From Paenarthrobacter sp. DKR-5 (GTDB lineage: Bacteria; Actinomycetota; Actinomycetes; Actinomycetales; Micrococcaceae), in assembly GCF_018531425.1 (NCBI RefSeq), contig NZ_JAHBOI010000007.1:62001-126000 (forward strand): a DNA stretch of 64,000 nucleotides, written 5' to 3'. The notes beneath the pieces are model-generated. The model was not told where the DNA came from and made no database searches. It saw nothing but the letters and a program-made list of their open reading frames with translations. Numbering within the stretch: the stretch's first letter is position 1; each line of letters opens with the position of its first letter. Positions 42,343-50,771 of the stretch are shown here, piece by piece. The position numbers were made by a program, and so were the translations under genes.

Positions 42343-43104
42343 TCAGATTCCGGCCCAGAGGATGAACCCGCTTAGGTCACTGAGCTGAGAAACGCTGCTG
42401 AACGTCACCCCGTCATCGGCCGGCTTCACTTTCCAGTCACCGTTCATCCACCGCATTGACAGGGTTGTATGCCCCAGAGCGCCGGTATCCGTCTTGAAAG
42501 CAAGATCGACGTCCGCCTCCGAATCCGTATACGACTTGATGAGGAAGCCTTGGACCTGAATGGTGGTGCCGTTCCCTGCCGAACTACTGCCAGCGTTTAT
42601 CTCCCGCAGGGCAGCATCCCGGCCTGTGCCGGGTACAAGCAGCTTGTCAGCGAGCTTCTTCTCAAGCTCCCGGGACCCCGATGATCCAAGGGCGGCGACA
42701 TTCATCGCTGCGTAAAGGGCACCTGTCGGGGAGTGCGCGAAGCACGACCTGAAACCGCTCGCGTCTGTCACTCCCGGGCCGAAGGTTGCGGGATCCGTCG
42801 GTGTCGCCATGCGTCCTACCAGTTCCCATTTCGTCTTCGGTGCCGTGCCCAGCGCCGTGTCCGGGGACGAGGGCAGCCCGCAGATGCTTTCGTCAGCCGC
42901 CGGAGCGGTACCGGGGCTGGTCATGGGCGCAGACGTGCTGGACTGCGCGGTGCCGGGTGCCGCCTGGGCGTTGTTCCGGTCTTTGGGGAGCAGGAAGATG
43001 ACGAGGGTAGTTGCGATCAGCACGACCACCAGCGCGGCAGCGATGATGAAGCCGGGTTTGGTGAACGGGCTGCTCTCACTGGTGCTCTCTGTCGACTGGC
43101 TCAT
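42343..43104 (-). CDS. Membrane-anchored conjugation protein, VirB8-like position
   Basis: This 253-residue protein has a short cytoplasmic Ser/Thr-rich N-terminus, one transmembrane helix (IIAAALVVVLIATTLVIFLL, about residues 20-40), a Thr/Pro/Ala linker and an external domain with two Cys (SICGLP and RSCFAHS). Topology and operon place fit VirB8/TcpC-type channel proteins, but sequence alone does not prove it. GGGAGG lies six bases before the ATG. Confidence 0.7.
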   Translation of the reverse strand: MSQSTESTSESSPFTKPGFIIAAALVVVLIATTLVIFLLPKDRNNAQAAPGTAQSSTSAPMTSPGTAPAADESICGLPSSPDTALGTAPKTKWELVGRMATPTDPATFGPGVTDASGFRSCFAHSPTGALYAAMNVAALGSSGSRELEKKLADKLLVPGTGRDAALREINAGSSSAGNGTTIQVQGFLIKSYTDSEADVDLAFKTDTGALGHTTLSMRWMNGDWKVKPADDGVTFSSVSQLSDLSGFILWAGI

Positions 43105-43133
43105 TGTGAACCTCCCGTTGTGTTGGTTCCGGC

Positions 43134-43403
43134 TCAGACGAAGGCGCGGACGATGCCGGACGCTCCGGTGATGATGATGCAGCCCAGCAGGACCCAGCCG
43201 AGCTTGCCGATGGCCTGGGCACCCTCGCCGCGCTGGAGCTGGATCACCATGCCGATGCCGACGATGATCACGCCAAGAACACCCAGCACGAGACCGATGC
43301 CGGAGGCCCAGTTCAGGATCGTGAGCAGACCCCCGGCCTGTGCCGGAACAACCGGGGTGGGGTTGGGGATGACGTCGAACCGGAGGCGGGAGGTGATGTT
43401 CAT
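43134..43403 (-). CDS. Pilin-like small membrane protein, VirB2/TrbC type
   Basis: This 89-residue protein has two long hydrophobic helices (GIGLVLGVLGVIIVGIGMVI and LGWVLLGCIIITGASGIV) with a short basic loop QRGEGAQAIGK between them, the layout of VirB2/TrbC subunits. I prefer the ATG at 43403, with AAAGG upstream. An ATG at 43418 overlaps the previous stop as ATGA and could also be used. Confidence 0.75.
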   Translation of the reverse strand: MNITSRLRFDVIPNPTPVVPAQAGGLLTILNWASGIGLVLGVLGVIIVGIGMVIQLQRGEGAQAIGKLGWVLLGCIIITGASGIVRAFV

Positions 43404-43414
43404 GGTGAGACCTT

Positions 43415-44020
43415 TCATTCGGTGGTGCTGGTGTCAGCTACGAGAGCAGCTATGTCGGTGGTGAAGCGTTGGTATTCGCGGGCCCCGGGGACACTGGGGC
43501 TGTCTTCGTGCCGCCAGGCCTCGACCCACGGCAGGGTCCAGAGCCGGGGCGATCCGCCGCCCACAATGGCCGCGAAGTCACGCAGCGCCCTGGGAGTTTT
43601 CCCTGGGGCATCCGCCAGGACGGCGAGCCCGAGCAGATCAACCAATGGGGCTGCGCCGGAGGCCCACTGGGTGAGCGCGCAGCGGGCCGCTGTCAGCCCG
43701 CGCATATCAGCGCGGCACACCAGCAGCACCTGCGGGGTGCTTGAGTCCTGGGTCACGGGCCAGCAGTGCCCCATGGGCCGTGCCCCGTCAAGAAGATCTG
43801 CGACGCGGCTCTCACCGGATCCGCCGCGCGCTCCAGTGACCCACAGTTCTGCGTTTCCGGTGACGGTGCGCCGGCCCAAGCGGTCCGCTGCGTCAGGTTC
43901 CACCATGCCCCTCAGCGGTGCGCTGATCGCGGCCGCGGGCGGCACGTACGCATCCTGGGCTGCCTCGTCCCCGGCGACGGTGCGCGGCTTAGTGATCCAG
44001 GGGTTCAGAGTCTGTTGCAT
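43415..44020 (-). CDS. DUF6668-like protein with a degenerate P-loop
   Basis: This 201-residue soluble protein has a degenerate P-loop-like stretch, LWVTGARGGSGESRVADLL, where ATPases would have GKT/S. A Rossmann-like run follows (PQVLLVCRADMRGLTAA, then LLGLAVLADAPG). It looks like an inactive relative of the ParA/MinD protein encoded just before it. AAGGAGG lies four bases before the ATG. It may be a regulatory partner (inference). Confidence 0.7.
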   Translation of the reverse strand: MQQTLNPWITKPRTVAGDEAAQDAYVPPAAAISAPLRGMVEPDAADRLGRRTVTGNAELWVTGARGGSGESRVADLLDGARPMGHCWPVTQDSSTPQVLLVCRADMRGLTAARCALTQWASGAAPLVDLLGLAVLADAPGKTPRALRDFAAIVGGGSPRLWTLPWVEAWRHEDSPSVPGAREYQRFTTDIAALVADTSTTE

Positions 44021-44053
44021 GGTTCCTCCTTTCGGAAAGCCGTTGGGAAGTGA

Positions 44054-45442
44054 TTAGAAACCGGTGGCCACTGCAGCGGCGGCGGCGAGCCAGGCCCGTT
44101 GCGTGGCGGGCTGCAGGGCTTCGTAGCGGATGGGGCCGTTGACCAAGGCCGGGTCGTACGGGATCCGCACGACGGACCGGACGTAGGGGGCGAAGCCTTC
44201 GGCGATGCGCTGCGCTTCGGCTTTGGCCCGCTTGAGCGCATCTCCGCTCATGCTGCGTTTGGCGTCAGTGGACTCCGAGACGATCACCACGGCGTTAAGT
44301 GCGAGGTCCGTGGCGTGGCCGCCGCGGGCCATGAGGGTCTGCAGGGTCAGGCGCGCGGCTTCCGCGCGGTCCTCGATGGCTGTTACCGGTACGACGAGCT
44401 GGTTGGTGTGGTCGATCATCCGCCGCCAGTTCGCGGCGCGGGCGGTGTTGCCCGAGTCCATGACGACGAGCCGGTAGTACCGGGTGAGGACCTGGTGGGC
44501 GATGTCGACTTCCTCGGCGGTGACTTCGTGGTCGCCTTCATCGTTTTCGTCCGAGCGCAGAACGTCGAACTTATCGGCGCTCTGATGGTGGACGAACTTG
44601 GCGATCTCCGCCGCATTGGTCGACGGGGACAGCAACTCGGTCGAGGAATCAATCAGGTCCAGGACGCTGCGGTCATGGGAGCCTTTTTCCGTCCTCCAGC
44701 CCAAGGTGCCCTGGGACTCGTTGTTATCCCAGGCCACGGTCGCAGCCCCGCTGTAGCGGGCGAGGATGGCTGCGAGCATGACCACGGTGGGAGTCTTGTT
44801 CGCCCCGCCTTTACGGTTCACCACGGCAATGGTCCGGGGCCCGGGCCAGTGCTGGCTCACCGTGCGAATATCCTCGCGCTCGGACAGTTCTTCCGCCGAA
44901 GGGTTCATCCGGAGGCCCAGGCGGGTGAGCGTTCCCCGCCAACCCTGTGTTGCCGGCTCGAGAACGGGCTCGCTAACCAGGAATGACGTGTCCTTCAAAC
45001 TGCGCCGGGTCGGTGCCGGCTTCCCGGTGACTCCGGCGGTCGAATGATCCGGCGTAACAGCCACGGGGACTGAGGCGCCCTCCGCGGCGACGGGGACGCT
45101 CTCAATCACAGTCAAGCCTGCGGTCCAGGGAGCGGGTTTCGGGGCTTCTGCACGCCGGCGGGGTGGCCGGGCTTCATAGGAGACGGATTCAATCTTGTTG
45201 TCCGGGTGCACGATGAGTTCACCGTGGCCTTCGGGGTCCTCGATCTGTACCCTGACGGGGCGCTGAAGCGTCTTTGCCTCGACCACGACCAGAGCCAGTG
45301 CATTGTTGCGAAGGTCCTGCAGGGATTCCCCTGCAGGAACGAGGCGGGAGTTGCCGGCGACGACGACCTCGGCGGTCCCGTTATCGCGGACGATGGCCCT
45401 GATGCGGGGAAAGGCCATGGCCTCGGTTGGTGCAGTACCCAT
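44054..45442 (-). CDS. ParA/MinD-like ATPase of the conjugation operon
   Basis: This 462-residue protein has a variable N-terminal 200 residues and a C-terminal ParA/MinD ATPase domain with the deviant Walker A RKGGANKTPT (about 210-219) and a switch region RLVVMDSGNTA. Such ATPases position complexes, for instance conjugation machinery, at membrane or DNA. I chose the ATG at 45442 because AAGGAAG lies upstream; the earlier in-frame codon would overlap the preceding gene. It is distinct from the partition ParA at 53326. Confidence 0.85.
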   Translation of the reverse strand: MGTAPTEAMAFPRIRAIVRDNGTAEVVVAGNSRLVPAGESLQDLRNNALALVVVEAKTLQRPVRVQIEDPEGHGELIVHPDNKIESVSYEARPPRRRAEAPKPAPWTAGLTVIESVPVAAEGASVPVAVTPDHSTAGVTGKPAPTRRSLKDTSFLVSEPVLEPATQGWRGTLTRLGLRMNPSAEELSEREDIRTVSQHWPGPRTIAVVNRKGGANKTPTVVMLAAILARYSGAATVAWDNNESQGTLGWRTEKGSHDRSVLDLIDSSTELLSPSTNAAEIAKFVHHQSADKFDVLRSDENDEGDHEVTAEEVDIAHQVLTRYYRLVVMDSGNTARAANWRRMIDHTNQLVVPVTAIEDRAEAARLTLQTLMARGGHATDLALNAVVIVSESTDAKRSMSGDALKRAKAEAQRIAEGFAPYVRSVVRIPYDPALVNGPIRYEALQPATQRAWLAAAAAVATGF

Positions 45443-45483
45443 GAGCTTCTTCCTTACGTGTATGAGACGGAGACCTGCGGTGC

Positions 45484-45993
45484 TTAGGACGAGGGGGGTG
45501 CGAGCCGGTTGACCTTCCACGGGGCGTCCCGACCCGTGCGGAGCAGCTGCAGCGTGTAGGTCCCGGCGTTGGTGGGCACCATCGCCGTGACGCCGTAGCC
45601 GTTGGTTTCATCTACCCGCAGTGTGGCCGGCCCGGTGACCTTGGAGACAGGGATGTTGGCCGGGTCCACGGTGGAGTAGTCGGCGGTGGCCCGCGGGGTG
45701 AGCCAACGGGCAAAGTCGTTGGCCCAACGTGTCCGGTCAGAGCCGGGGCGCGCGTAGTCGGCCATGGCTCGGGACGCGACCGTAGCCGCGTCCTTTCTGC
45801 TCTGCTCGTCCCAGGCGATGCCGATGCTGGCAGGGACAGTGCCGCCGGGAGCCTGCGGCCGCCCGCCGGCGCTTAAGGACGCGGGAGAGGACACTGACGA
45901 TGTGGATGAGGGTGAGGCAGGGCGCGTGGTGGCTGCTGACGCGCATCCGGTGCACAGGAGTATGGCGGCCAGTGCTGTCAGGGTGGGTTTCAC
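45484..45993 (-). CDS. Conjugation-operon lipoprotein
   Basis: From the GTG at 45993 (GTGA overlap, GAGGAG five bases upstream) this 169-residue protein has a signal peptide with lipobox CTGC and a Ser/Pro-rich linker. It ends with a small domain (about 55-165, ASRAMADYARPG, then LRVDETNGYGVTAMVPTNAG) resembling the NTF2-like fold of VirB8/TcpC domains. Probably an external channel component. Confidence 0.75.
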   Translation of the reverse strand: MKPTLTALAAILLCTGCASAATTRPASPSSTSSVSSPASLSAGGRPQAPGGTVPASIGIAWDEQSRKDAATVASRAMADYARPGSDRTRWANDFARWLTPRATADYSTVDPANIPVSKVTGPATLRVDETNGYGVTAMVPTNAGTYTLQLLRTGRDAPWKVNRLAPPSS

Positions 45994-47081
45994 TTCGTCT
46001 CCTCTGGTCCCGGCACGTAGAGGAATGCGCTGGGCACGTCGTTCTTGACGGTGCGCGTGTAGTAGCGGTGGTCTTCCGGGGCGGGATTGCCGTTGTAGCC
46101 CTCCTCCAGGTAGGTCCCGTCGGCGTTGACGGATTTCACGACTGCCACATGGCCATACGTGGCGTCGGCGCCGCCGACGCCCGGCGCGTACCAGACGACG
46201 GCCCCGGGACGGGGTGCGTGGCCGGTGGGCCAGCCCTTGGCATCCCAGCCGGTTTTCCATGTCACCGCTGAGCCGAGCAGGGCCCCGTCGGGGCGGAAGT
46301 TGCTGTTGGTCAGTTTGAACGGGGCGCTGCTGCTGCCCAGCTGCTGGTTCACCCGCCACAGGGCGAAGTCCACACACTCGCGGCTGAACATCCCCAGCGC
46401 GCTGGGCTGATAAACGGCGGCGTTGGCCCAGGGCAGGTCATCACCGGCACCGGTGTCTGGCTGGAGGCCGCATCCAGCGCTGGCGAGGGAAAACTTCGTG
46501 TTGGAGAGCGCCTGGATGATCTTCGTTGCCGGGCCCCAGTAGCGCTGGTAGTGATAGGGGTCAGCGTTGCCCTGGACCTGGCTGGCGGCGATTGTCGGCT
46601 CCAGCTGCTCCCAGCCCTGTACTTTCCGCAGGGCCGTGAAGAAGTTGGTGGCGCTGACGTTCGGGTTCATCCGGTCAGCCAGTGACCCCCACGCGCCGTT
46701 GCCTCGCTGCTGGAAAAGACCCCGGGAATCCGGGCCCGCAGCATCCCCCCGGTCCAAGACACTCAGTGAGGACTCCCCCATCGCCACCATCAGGCCGATC
46801 GTCTGCCCGCGAGGGGAGAGTCCGGCCTGTCTGCCCGCATTGATGATCGCTGCCGCGTTCCTCAGCTGGTCCCCTGAGTAACCGGCAACACGTCCTCCGG
46901 GGATGTTCGAAGCGTTCACGCTGACGCTGACAGGGCACGCAGCCGCCGCTGGCGTGCCGCCCGCAATCGCAACCAGGAAGATCACAACGAGCGATACCGG
47001 TGCCAACACAAGGATGACTAGAGCGAAAACAGTTCCGGGAGCTATCAGCCGCGACTGGTTTAGCCTCCCAAATGTCCCCAC
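45990..47081 (-). CDS. Conjugative peptidoglycan hydrolase (Slt-like plus CHAP)
   Basis: This 363-residue protein has an N-terminal membrane anchor (GTVFALVILVLAPVSLVVIF), a lysozyme/Slt-like domain with the acidic motif MGESSLSVLD, and a C-terminal CHAP amidase/endopeptidase domain with Cys in SRECVDFAL and His in YGHVAVV. It opens the wall locally for channel assembly, as VirB1/TcpG proteins do. I chose the GTG at 47081. A TTG at 47117 lies in the inverted-repeat site and lacks a ribosome site. It is the first gene of the conjugation operon. Confidence 0.85.
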   Translation of the reverse strand: MGTFGRLNQSRLIAPGTVFALVILVLAPVSLVVIFLVAIAGGTPAAAACPVSVSVNASNIPGGRVAGYSGDQLRNAAAIINAGRQAGLSPRGQTIGLMVAMGESSLSVLDRGDAAGPDSRGLFQQRGNGAWGSLADRMNPNVSATNFFTALRKVQGWEQLEPTIAASQVQGNADPYHYQRYWGPATKIIQALSNTKFSLASAGCGLQPDTGAGDDLPWANAAVYQPSALGMFSRECVDFALWRVNQQLGSSSAPFKLTNSNFRPDGALLGSAVTWKTGWDAKGWPTGHAPRPGAVVWYAPGVGGADATYGHVAVVKSVNADGTYLEEGYNGNPAPEDHRYYTRTVKNDVPSAFLYVPGPEETK

Positions 47082-47101
47082 GCATCGATCATATGACGGT
47101 G

Positions 47102-47128
47102 TTGAAACATGGGTCAATCATGTGTCAA
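47102..47128. promoter_or_regulatory. 27-bp inverted-repeat operator, conjugation operon
   Basis: Arms TTGAAACATG and CATGTGTCAA are separated by GGTCAAT. The same site, with the same arm and spacer lengths, lies at 50332-50358 upstream of the ImmA-like gene. Both end about 20 bp before the start codon. It is probably the binding site of a shared repressor. Confidence 0.75.
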
Positions 47129-47132
47129 ACAT

Positions 47133-47576
47133 TTAACGATCGGCAGAGCCGTCCACGTCATCTATTAGCTTGGTAAGAGCTTCCAGAGTGGCCGGATCCA
47201 CCGGTCCGAGCGTGCGGGCGGCGAAACTCTTCACCTGTGCTCTCCTCATCGACCGCAATAGTTCGAGTTCCTTCTGCACGCGTTCAGGCAACTCTCCGAT
47301 CTCCTCCAGGAGATAGCGAGGATCGACACTGAAGAACCGGGCGATTGCTTCAAGAGCGGCCTCCGGAACGCGCTCGGCAGACTCACCGCTCCGCAATCGG
47401 TACCAGCGGGTCCGGGAGAGGTCGTATCCGAACTGCTTCACGCCAGCCTGTACCTCTGAGAACTCGTAGGGCTCGCCTCCTTCGGCGACCACTACGTCCA
47501 GGAGCAGGTTGATCTTTCTTGCCAATATTTCTGCTTTGCGAAGCCGTTCAGCGGCGCTTTCACTCTTGGCCATCAC
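47133..47576 (-). CDS. XRE/EspR-like helix-turn-helix regulator
   Basis: This 147-residue protein has an N-terminal HTH of the type found in EspR and related actinobacterial regulators: INLLLDVVVAEGGEPYEFSEVQAGVKQFGYDLSRTRWYRLRSG. A helical part AALEAIARFFSVDPRYLLEE follows, and the C-terminal helix may dimerise. It lies just upstream of the conjugation operon and its operator. It is the best candidate for the repressor of both copies of the site (inference), cleaved perhaps by the ImmA-like protease encoded at 49789. Confidence 0.82.
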   Translation of the reverse strand: MMAKSESAAERLRKAEILARKINLLLDVVVAEGGEPYEFSEVQAGVKQFGYDLSRTRWYRLRSGESAERVPEAALEAIARFFSVDPRYLLEEIGELPERVQKELELLRSMRRAQVKSFAARTLGPVDPATLEALTKLIDDVDGSADR

Positions 47577-47592
47577 ACCCCATCCCGGCGCG

Positions 47593-47608
47593 AACGACAG
47601 ATGTCGTT
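47593..47608. promoter_or_regulatory. Perfect palindrome upstream of the HTH regulator
   Basis: AACGACA and TGTCGTT flank a 2-bp centre, 17 bp upstream of the ATG at 47576. A further AACGAC lies at 47626. It may be the autoregulatory site. Confidence 0.5.
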
Positions 47609-47666
47609 GCGTCCTGCCCTAAGTAGAACGACTTTTCGGACTCCCCCACTGCCTGCCTTCCACGTT

Positions 47667-48797
47667 TCACAATTCGATACCGGCCATGCGATACCACTCT
47701 TCAACTGCGGATTCCCACCGACTTCGATCGACGTTCCACTCTTGCGTGTGCCCTGTCCTCGGAAAAGCCACCAGGGTGACGCATGAAGGGTTCGCTTCCT
47801 GAAACTGCCTTGAGGCGGCGAACGGGCTGGAGTCATCTTCGGTCCCGTGCAGAACCAAGACCGGCACCTGGATCTCGCGAGCCCGCGCGATCCAATTCAT
47901 TCTATTCATCTCGACTTGTGTATCCAGCCCGGCAATTTTATGAAGGATGGGGGCACCGATCGCAAAAGTCGCGAGTTTCAGAGGCCATTGGGGAAAGCTG
48001 CTCCTGACTGCGTTGGCGGCCAGCACCTGTCGCCAATCGAGGACCGGGGAGACGAGCACCAATCCGCTAATAAGGTCGCGGTACTTTGAACGCTCCAGCG
48101 CGAGCAAAGCGATCATTGCTCCCATGGACCACCCGTAGACAATGATCTTTCGCGCGCCGCAGCCAGCCGCGAACTCCATCGCAGCTGCCAGATCCTCCCA
48201 TTCTGTGTCGCCCAGATGGCAGGCAGAATCGGCCGCCTTCGTTGATGCCCCATCATTGCGGTATGAAATCACCAGCGAAGTGAGACCTTGCTTTTGAGCG
48301 CTGTAGATGCCCCGAAGGGGTTGTGTACGGTCACTTGCGTGGCCGTGCACGTGGAGGGCCCAGACCGACGACTTCTCACCGGGGAAAAGCCATGCAGGAA
48401 GGCTTCCGGTAGCTGCTGGCACTATTACTTCGGTGTATGGAGAGTCGATTTTGCTCGGGTCTGTGGAGATGATACCGCTCCATCTTCCCTTCAGGCCGGC
48501 CACCAGAGGTTTCGACGCTTCCACCAAGGTCCTTACAACGGTGGCGTTGTCATGGTGAACAACGCCACCGATATGTGCTTCCCCGCCCGGGAAGCGAAAG
48601 CCGAACTCACCTGGGAGGCTTGTCCGTCGTGTCTTGGGAAACGTTACGGTCGTCGTCGAGGCGGACAGGACAGTCAGATCGTTCTTGCTCGCCCCTGGGA
48701 TGCTGACGATCCGTCGAGCGGCATAAATCGTCACCGCTACGGGCAGGAGAGGGATCGTTGTGAGCAACGCACGCAAGATTTTCCGCCAGCCCGTCAA
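47667..48797 (-). CDS. Membrane-anchored alpha/beta hydrolase
   Basis: This 376-residue protein has an N-terminal hydrophobic anchor (residues 10-30) and a C-terminal serine-hydrolase domain of the prolyl-oligopeptidase/acyl-peptidase type. The nucleophile lies in GWSMGA, the acid in GTEDDSSP and the His in RTGHTQEW. The active domain probably faces outward. It overlaps the preceding membrane-protein gene by 4 bp and belongs to the ImmA-like operon. Its link to plasmid control is unknown. Confidence 0.85.
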   Translation of the reverse strand: MTGWRKILRALLTTIPLLPVAVTIYAARRIVSIPGASKNDLTVLSASTTTVTFPKTRRTSLPGEFGFRFPGGEAHIGGVVHHDNATVVRTLVEASKPLVAGLKGRWSGIISTDPSKIDSPYTEVIVPAATGSLPAWLFPGEKSSVWALHVHGHASDRTQPLRGIYSAQKQGLTSLVISYRNDGASTKAADSACHLGDTEWEDLAAAMEFAAGCGARKIIVYGWSMGAMIALLALERSKYRDLISGLVLVSPVLDWRQVLAANAVRSSFPQWPLKLATFAIGAPILHKIAGLDTQVEMNRMNWIARAREIQVPVLVLHGTEDDSSPFAASRQFQEANPSCVTLVAFPRTGHTQEWNVDRSRWESAVEEWYRMAGIEL

Positions 48798-49792
48798 GAT
48801 CCTGCACTCCTGCTGCTCTCGAGTAGCAAGGAGGCTGCGTGGAGCGGACGAAGGCCGTCCTCGCCAATTCGCTCATTTAGGGAAGGGTCGAAGGCTAGAC
48901 AGTCGTGCGTCTCAACTACCATTCGGTGTAGCTCTCCGCGCAGCGTCTCACCCGTTCGACGATTCTCGTTGCCACCGGTCTTGTCCAGATGCAACTGAGG
49001 GTAGTTCGCAATGGCTATCCTCCACGTGGGTTGAAGTTCTCGAATCAGTCCGGCGGCTCGAGCGTTGACAAGCTTGGTCTTCCATGCGCGGATCACAGGA
49101 GGCAGGCCTAACCCCGTGCAGAGGAGGGCGATAGCAACAACGTATGCCGGATCGTAGATAGCTGAGACAACCCGCAGGGCAGATGAGTTTCCGCTCATGT
49201 GAAAGATGTCCATCGTGAATACCGCCAGCGCCGTCACGAGCGCCAGTGCGCAACCGGCTTCGATCAGAGCGAAAGACGTGCGGTACAGGGAGCTGTGCCA
49301 ACTTCCTCGAAAACGCAGGCACGTCCACCCGGCATGCGCCATCACAGCGCCGATGTACAGGTACTGGGCGACCGAGTATACGAAGGCCCCCGGTTGAGTG
49401 CCGTAGGAAAGCATGAAAGTGGTCGAGGTTTGCGGGGCCCGGATACTGGCAAAACTCACCGCGGTCACTGTCAGCGTGATGGACAGCGCGTACCTGCCCC
49501 ACTTGCCGTAACCCCGTCCACTGCGACTCCCCTGGGGGCGTGCTGCCCGCACGATGGCCTCCGACAGGAAGTAGATTCCCACCATGAGGCATCCGTTGGC
49601 AATCAGGTCGAACAGGTTGTGACCACCCACAATCGAGTCAACTGTGACGTACACCGAATCAATGTTGAGCGTGGTTGCCAAAGCGATGAATCCGGCCGCT
49701 ACGAGGATGCTGGGGTCTTTTTTCGGCCGGAGGGTTGCCGCTAGCGCCACCGTGAGCGCCCACATGAGACCTGCGGCGATCATCTCTGTCAT
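48794..49792 (-). CDS. MAB_1171c-like membrane protein
   Basis: This 332-residue protein has about seven hydrophobic helices in the first 240 residues, then a cytoplasmic tail (LIRELQPTWRIAIANYPQL, then LRGELHRMVVETHDCL). The architecture is that of the MAB_1171c/DUF6545 group, found in actinobacteria next to ImmA-type proteases and HTH genes. Function is unknown; a sensor of an external signal that triggers proteolysis of a repressor would fit its place. It overlaps both neighbours by 4 bp. Confidence 0.75.
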   Translation of the reverse strand: MTEMIAAGLMWALTVALAATLRPKKDPSILVAAGFIALATTLNIDSVYVTVDSIVGGHNLFDLIANGCLMVGIYFLSEAIVRAARPQGSRSGRGYGKWGRYALSITLTVTAVSFASIRAPQTSTTFMLSYGTQPGAFVYSVAQYLYIGAVMAHAGWTCLRFRGSWHSSLYRTSFALIEAGCALALVTALAVFTMDIFHMSGNSSALRVVSAIYDPAYVVAIALLCTGLGLPPVIRAWKTKLVNARAAGLIRELQPTWRIAIANYPQLHLDKTGGNENRRTGETLRGELHRMVVETHDCLAFDPSLNERIGEDGLRPLHAASLLLESSRSAGS

Positions 49793-50313
49793 CCAAACAC
49801 CTGTTCAAACGAAGCGGGCTCGGTTGGGCTGTTGCGTATGGCTTCAGCTAGAAGGTCAGCCAGATGCTCCGCAGCCTGCTCCTCTGCTGTCCGAAAATCG
49901 TGCCGCGCTAGCGCCCGTGCAACTACGTGATCAGGTAGCTCGGCGAAAAGGTCTGATGGAAGACCTGCAATCCCTCCGGCGAGGCGATCATGCCCCAGAA
50001 TCATGTGGGCAAGCTCGTGTAGAACATACTGTTCGTACTGCAGCCGCCAGGGAGTGGGAGCCACCAGGATGACGTCTAGCTTCTCGCGCGGGACCCACAG
50101 ACCGCAAACACGGGTTGCTGTTAACATCGGCGCGGACAAGATTTTTATCCTTGCTCCCCGCATCTTCTCGATACTGGTGGTGAGAATATCGAGCGTGAGG
50201 TTCTTAGGTACTTCTGCGTTACAGAAGGCTTCGCGAGCCACGCTTATGGGGGCCGACGATCTAGACGATGTGAGGTTTCCTGCGCTTGTCACGTTTTCAA
50301 TCATGGCGCTCAT
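49789..50313 (-). CDS. ImmA/IrrE-type metalloprotease
   Basis: This 174-residue protein has the zinc motif HELAH (His99, Glu100, His103) and a later third-ligand region EEQAAEHLADLL, as in ImmA/IrrE proteases that cleave repressors such as ImmR or DdrO. I choose the ATG at 50313 because the operator-like inverted repeat lies at 50332-50358, so earlier ATGs at 50340 and 50373 would place the site in the gene. It is the first gene of an operon with the MAB_1171c-like protein and the hydrolase. Confidence 0.85.
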   Translation of the reverse strand: MSAMIENVTSAGNLTSSRSSAPISVAREAFCNAEVPKNLTLDILTTSIEKMRGARIKILSAPMLTATRVCGLWVPREKLDVILVAPTPWRLQYEQYVLHELAHMILGHDRLAGGIAGLPSDLFAELPDHVVARALARHDFRTAEEQAAEHLADLLAEAIRNSPTEPASFEQVFG

Positions 50314-50331
50314 AGCGTGACCATGACCAGT

Positions 50332-50358
50332 TTGAACCATGTGCGAATCATGTTTCAA
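50332..50358. promoter_or_regulatory. 27-bp inverted-repeat operator, protease operon
   Basis: Arms TTGAACCATG and CATGTTTCAA are separated by TGCGAAT; nine of ten arm bases pair. It shares arms and spacing with 47102-47128. Confidence 0.75.
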
Positions 50359-50599
50359 TTGTCTGAGTGGCACTTAGTCCTGCAGCCTTCGAAGAACAAA
50401 GGGTGCACGGGGAGCCAGGAACGGAAAACCTGCGGAGGTATGGCAATGAGAGCTCAACGCAGCAATGTTGGATCGAGGTGCTCCCACCTCCTGCGCGATC
50501 AGCTATACGCGGTCTTGACCGCGTCTTTGCCGCGGCTGCAAGCAGATGCCGCTGCTCAGACGCGGAAGCTGCCGCGAGCGCATCCCGGTCCGACACGCG

Positions 50600-50681
50600 G
50601 CAATTTCTGCAATTGCTTAATCCCAAGGGAAGCGCGATGCCGATGGTAGCTTCGAGCTATCGGAAGCAATTTCTGCAATTG
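50600..50681. repeat. Two 16-bp direct repeats with internal dyad
   Basis: GCAATTTCTGCAATTG occurs at 50600-50615 and 50666-50681, 66 bp apart. Each contains CAATT and AATTG as an inverted pair. They lie upstream of the small gene at 50772. The 50359-50771 stretch holds no gene I can support. Confidence 0.7.
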
Positions 50682-50771
50682 TCTCGGACATGCGCAGGTG
50701 CCCCGAAGTCACGTCAAGAACAGATCGAGCGGCTCCTTCGGAGTGCTGGAATTCAAAGGACAGTGAGAATC

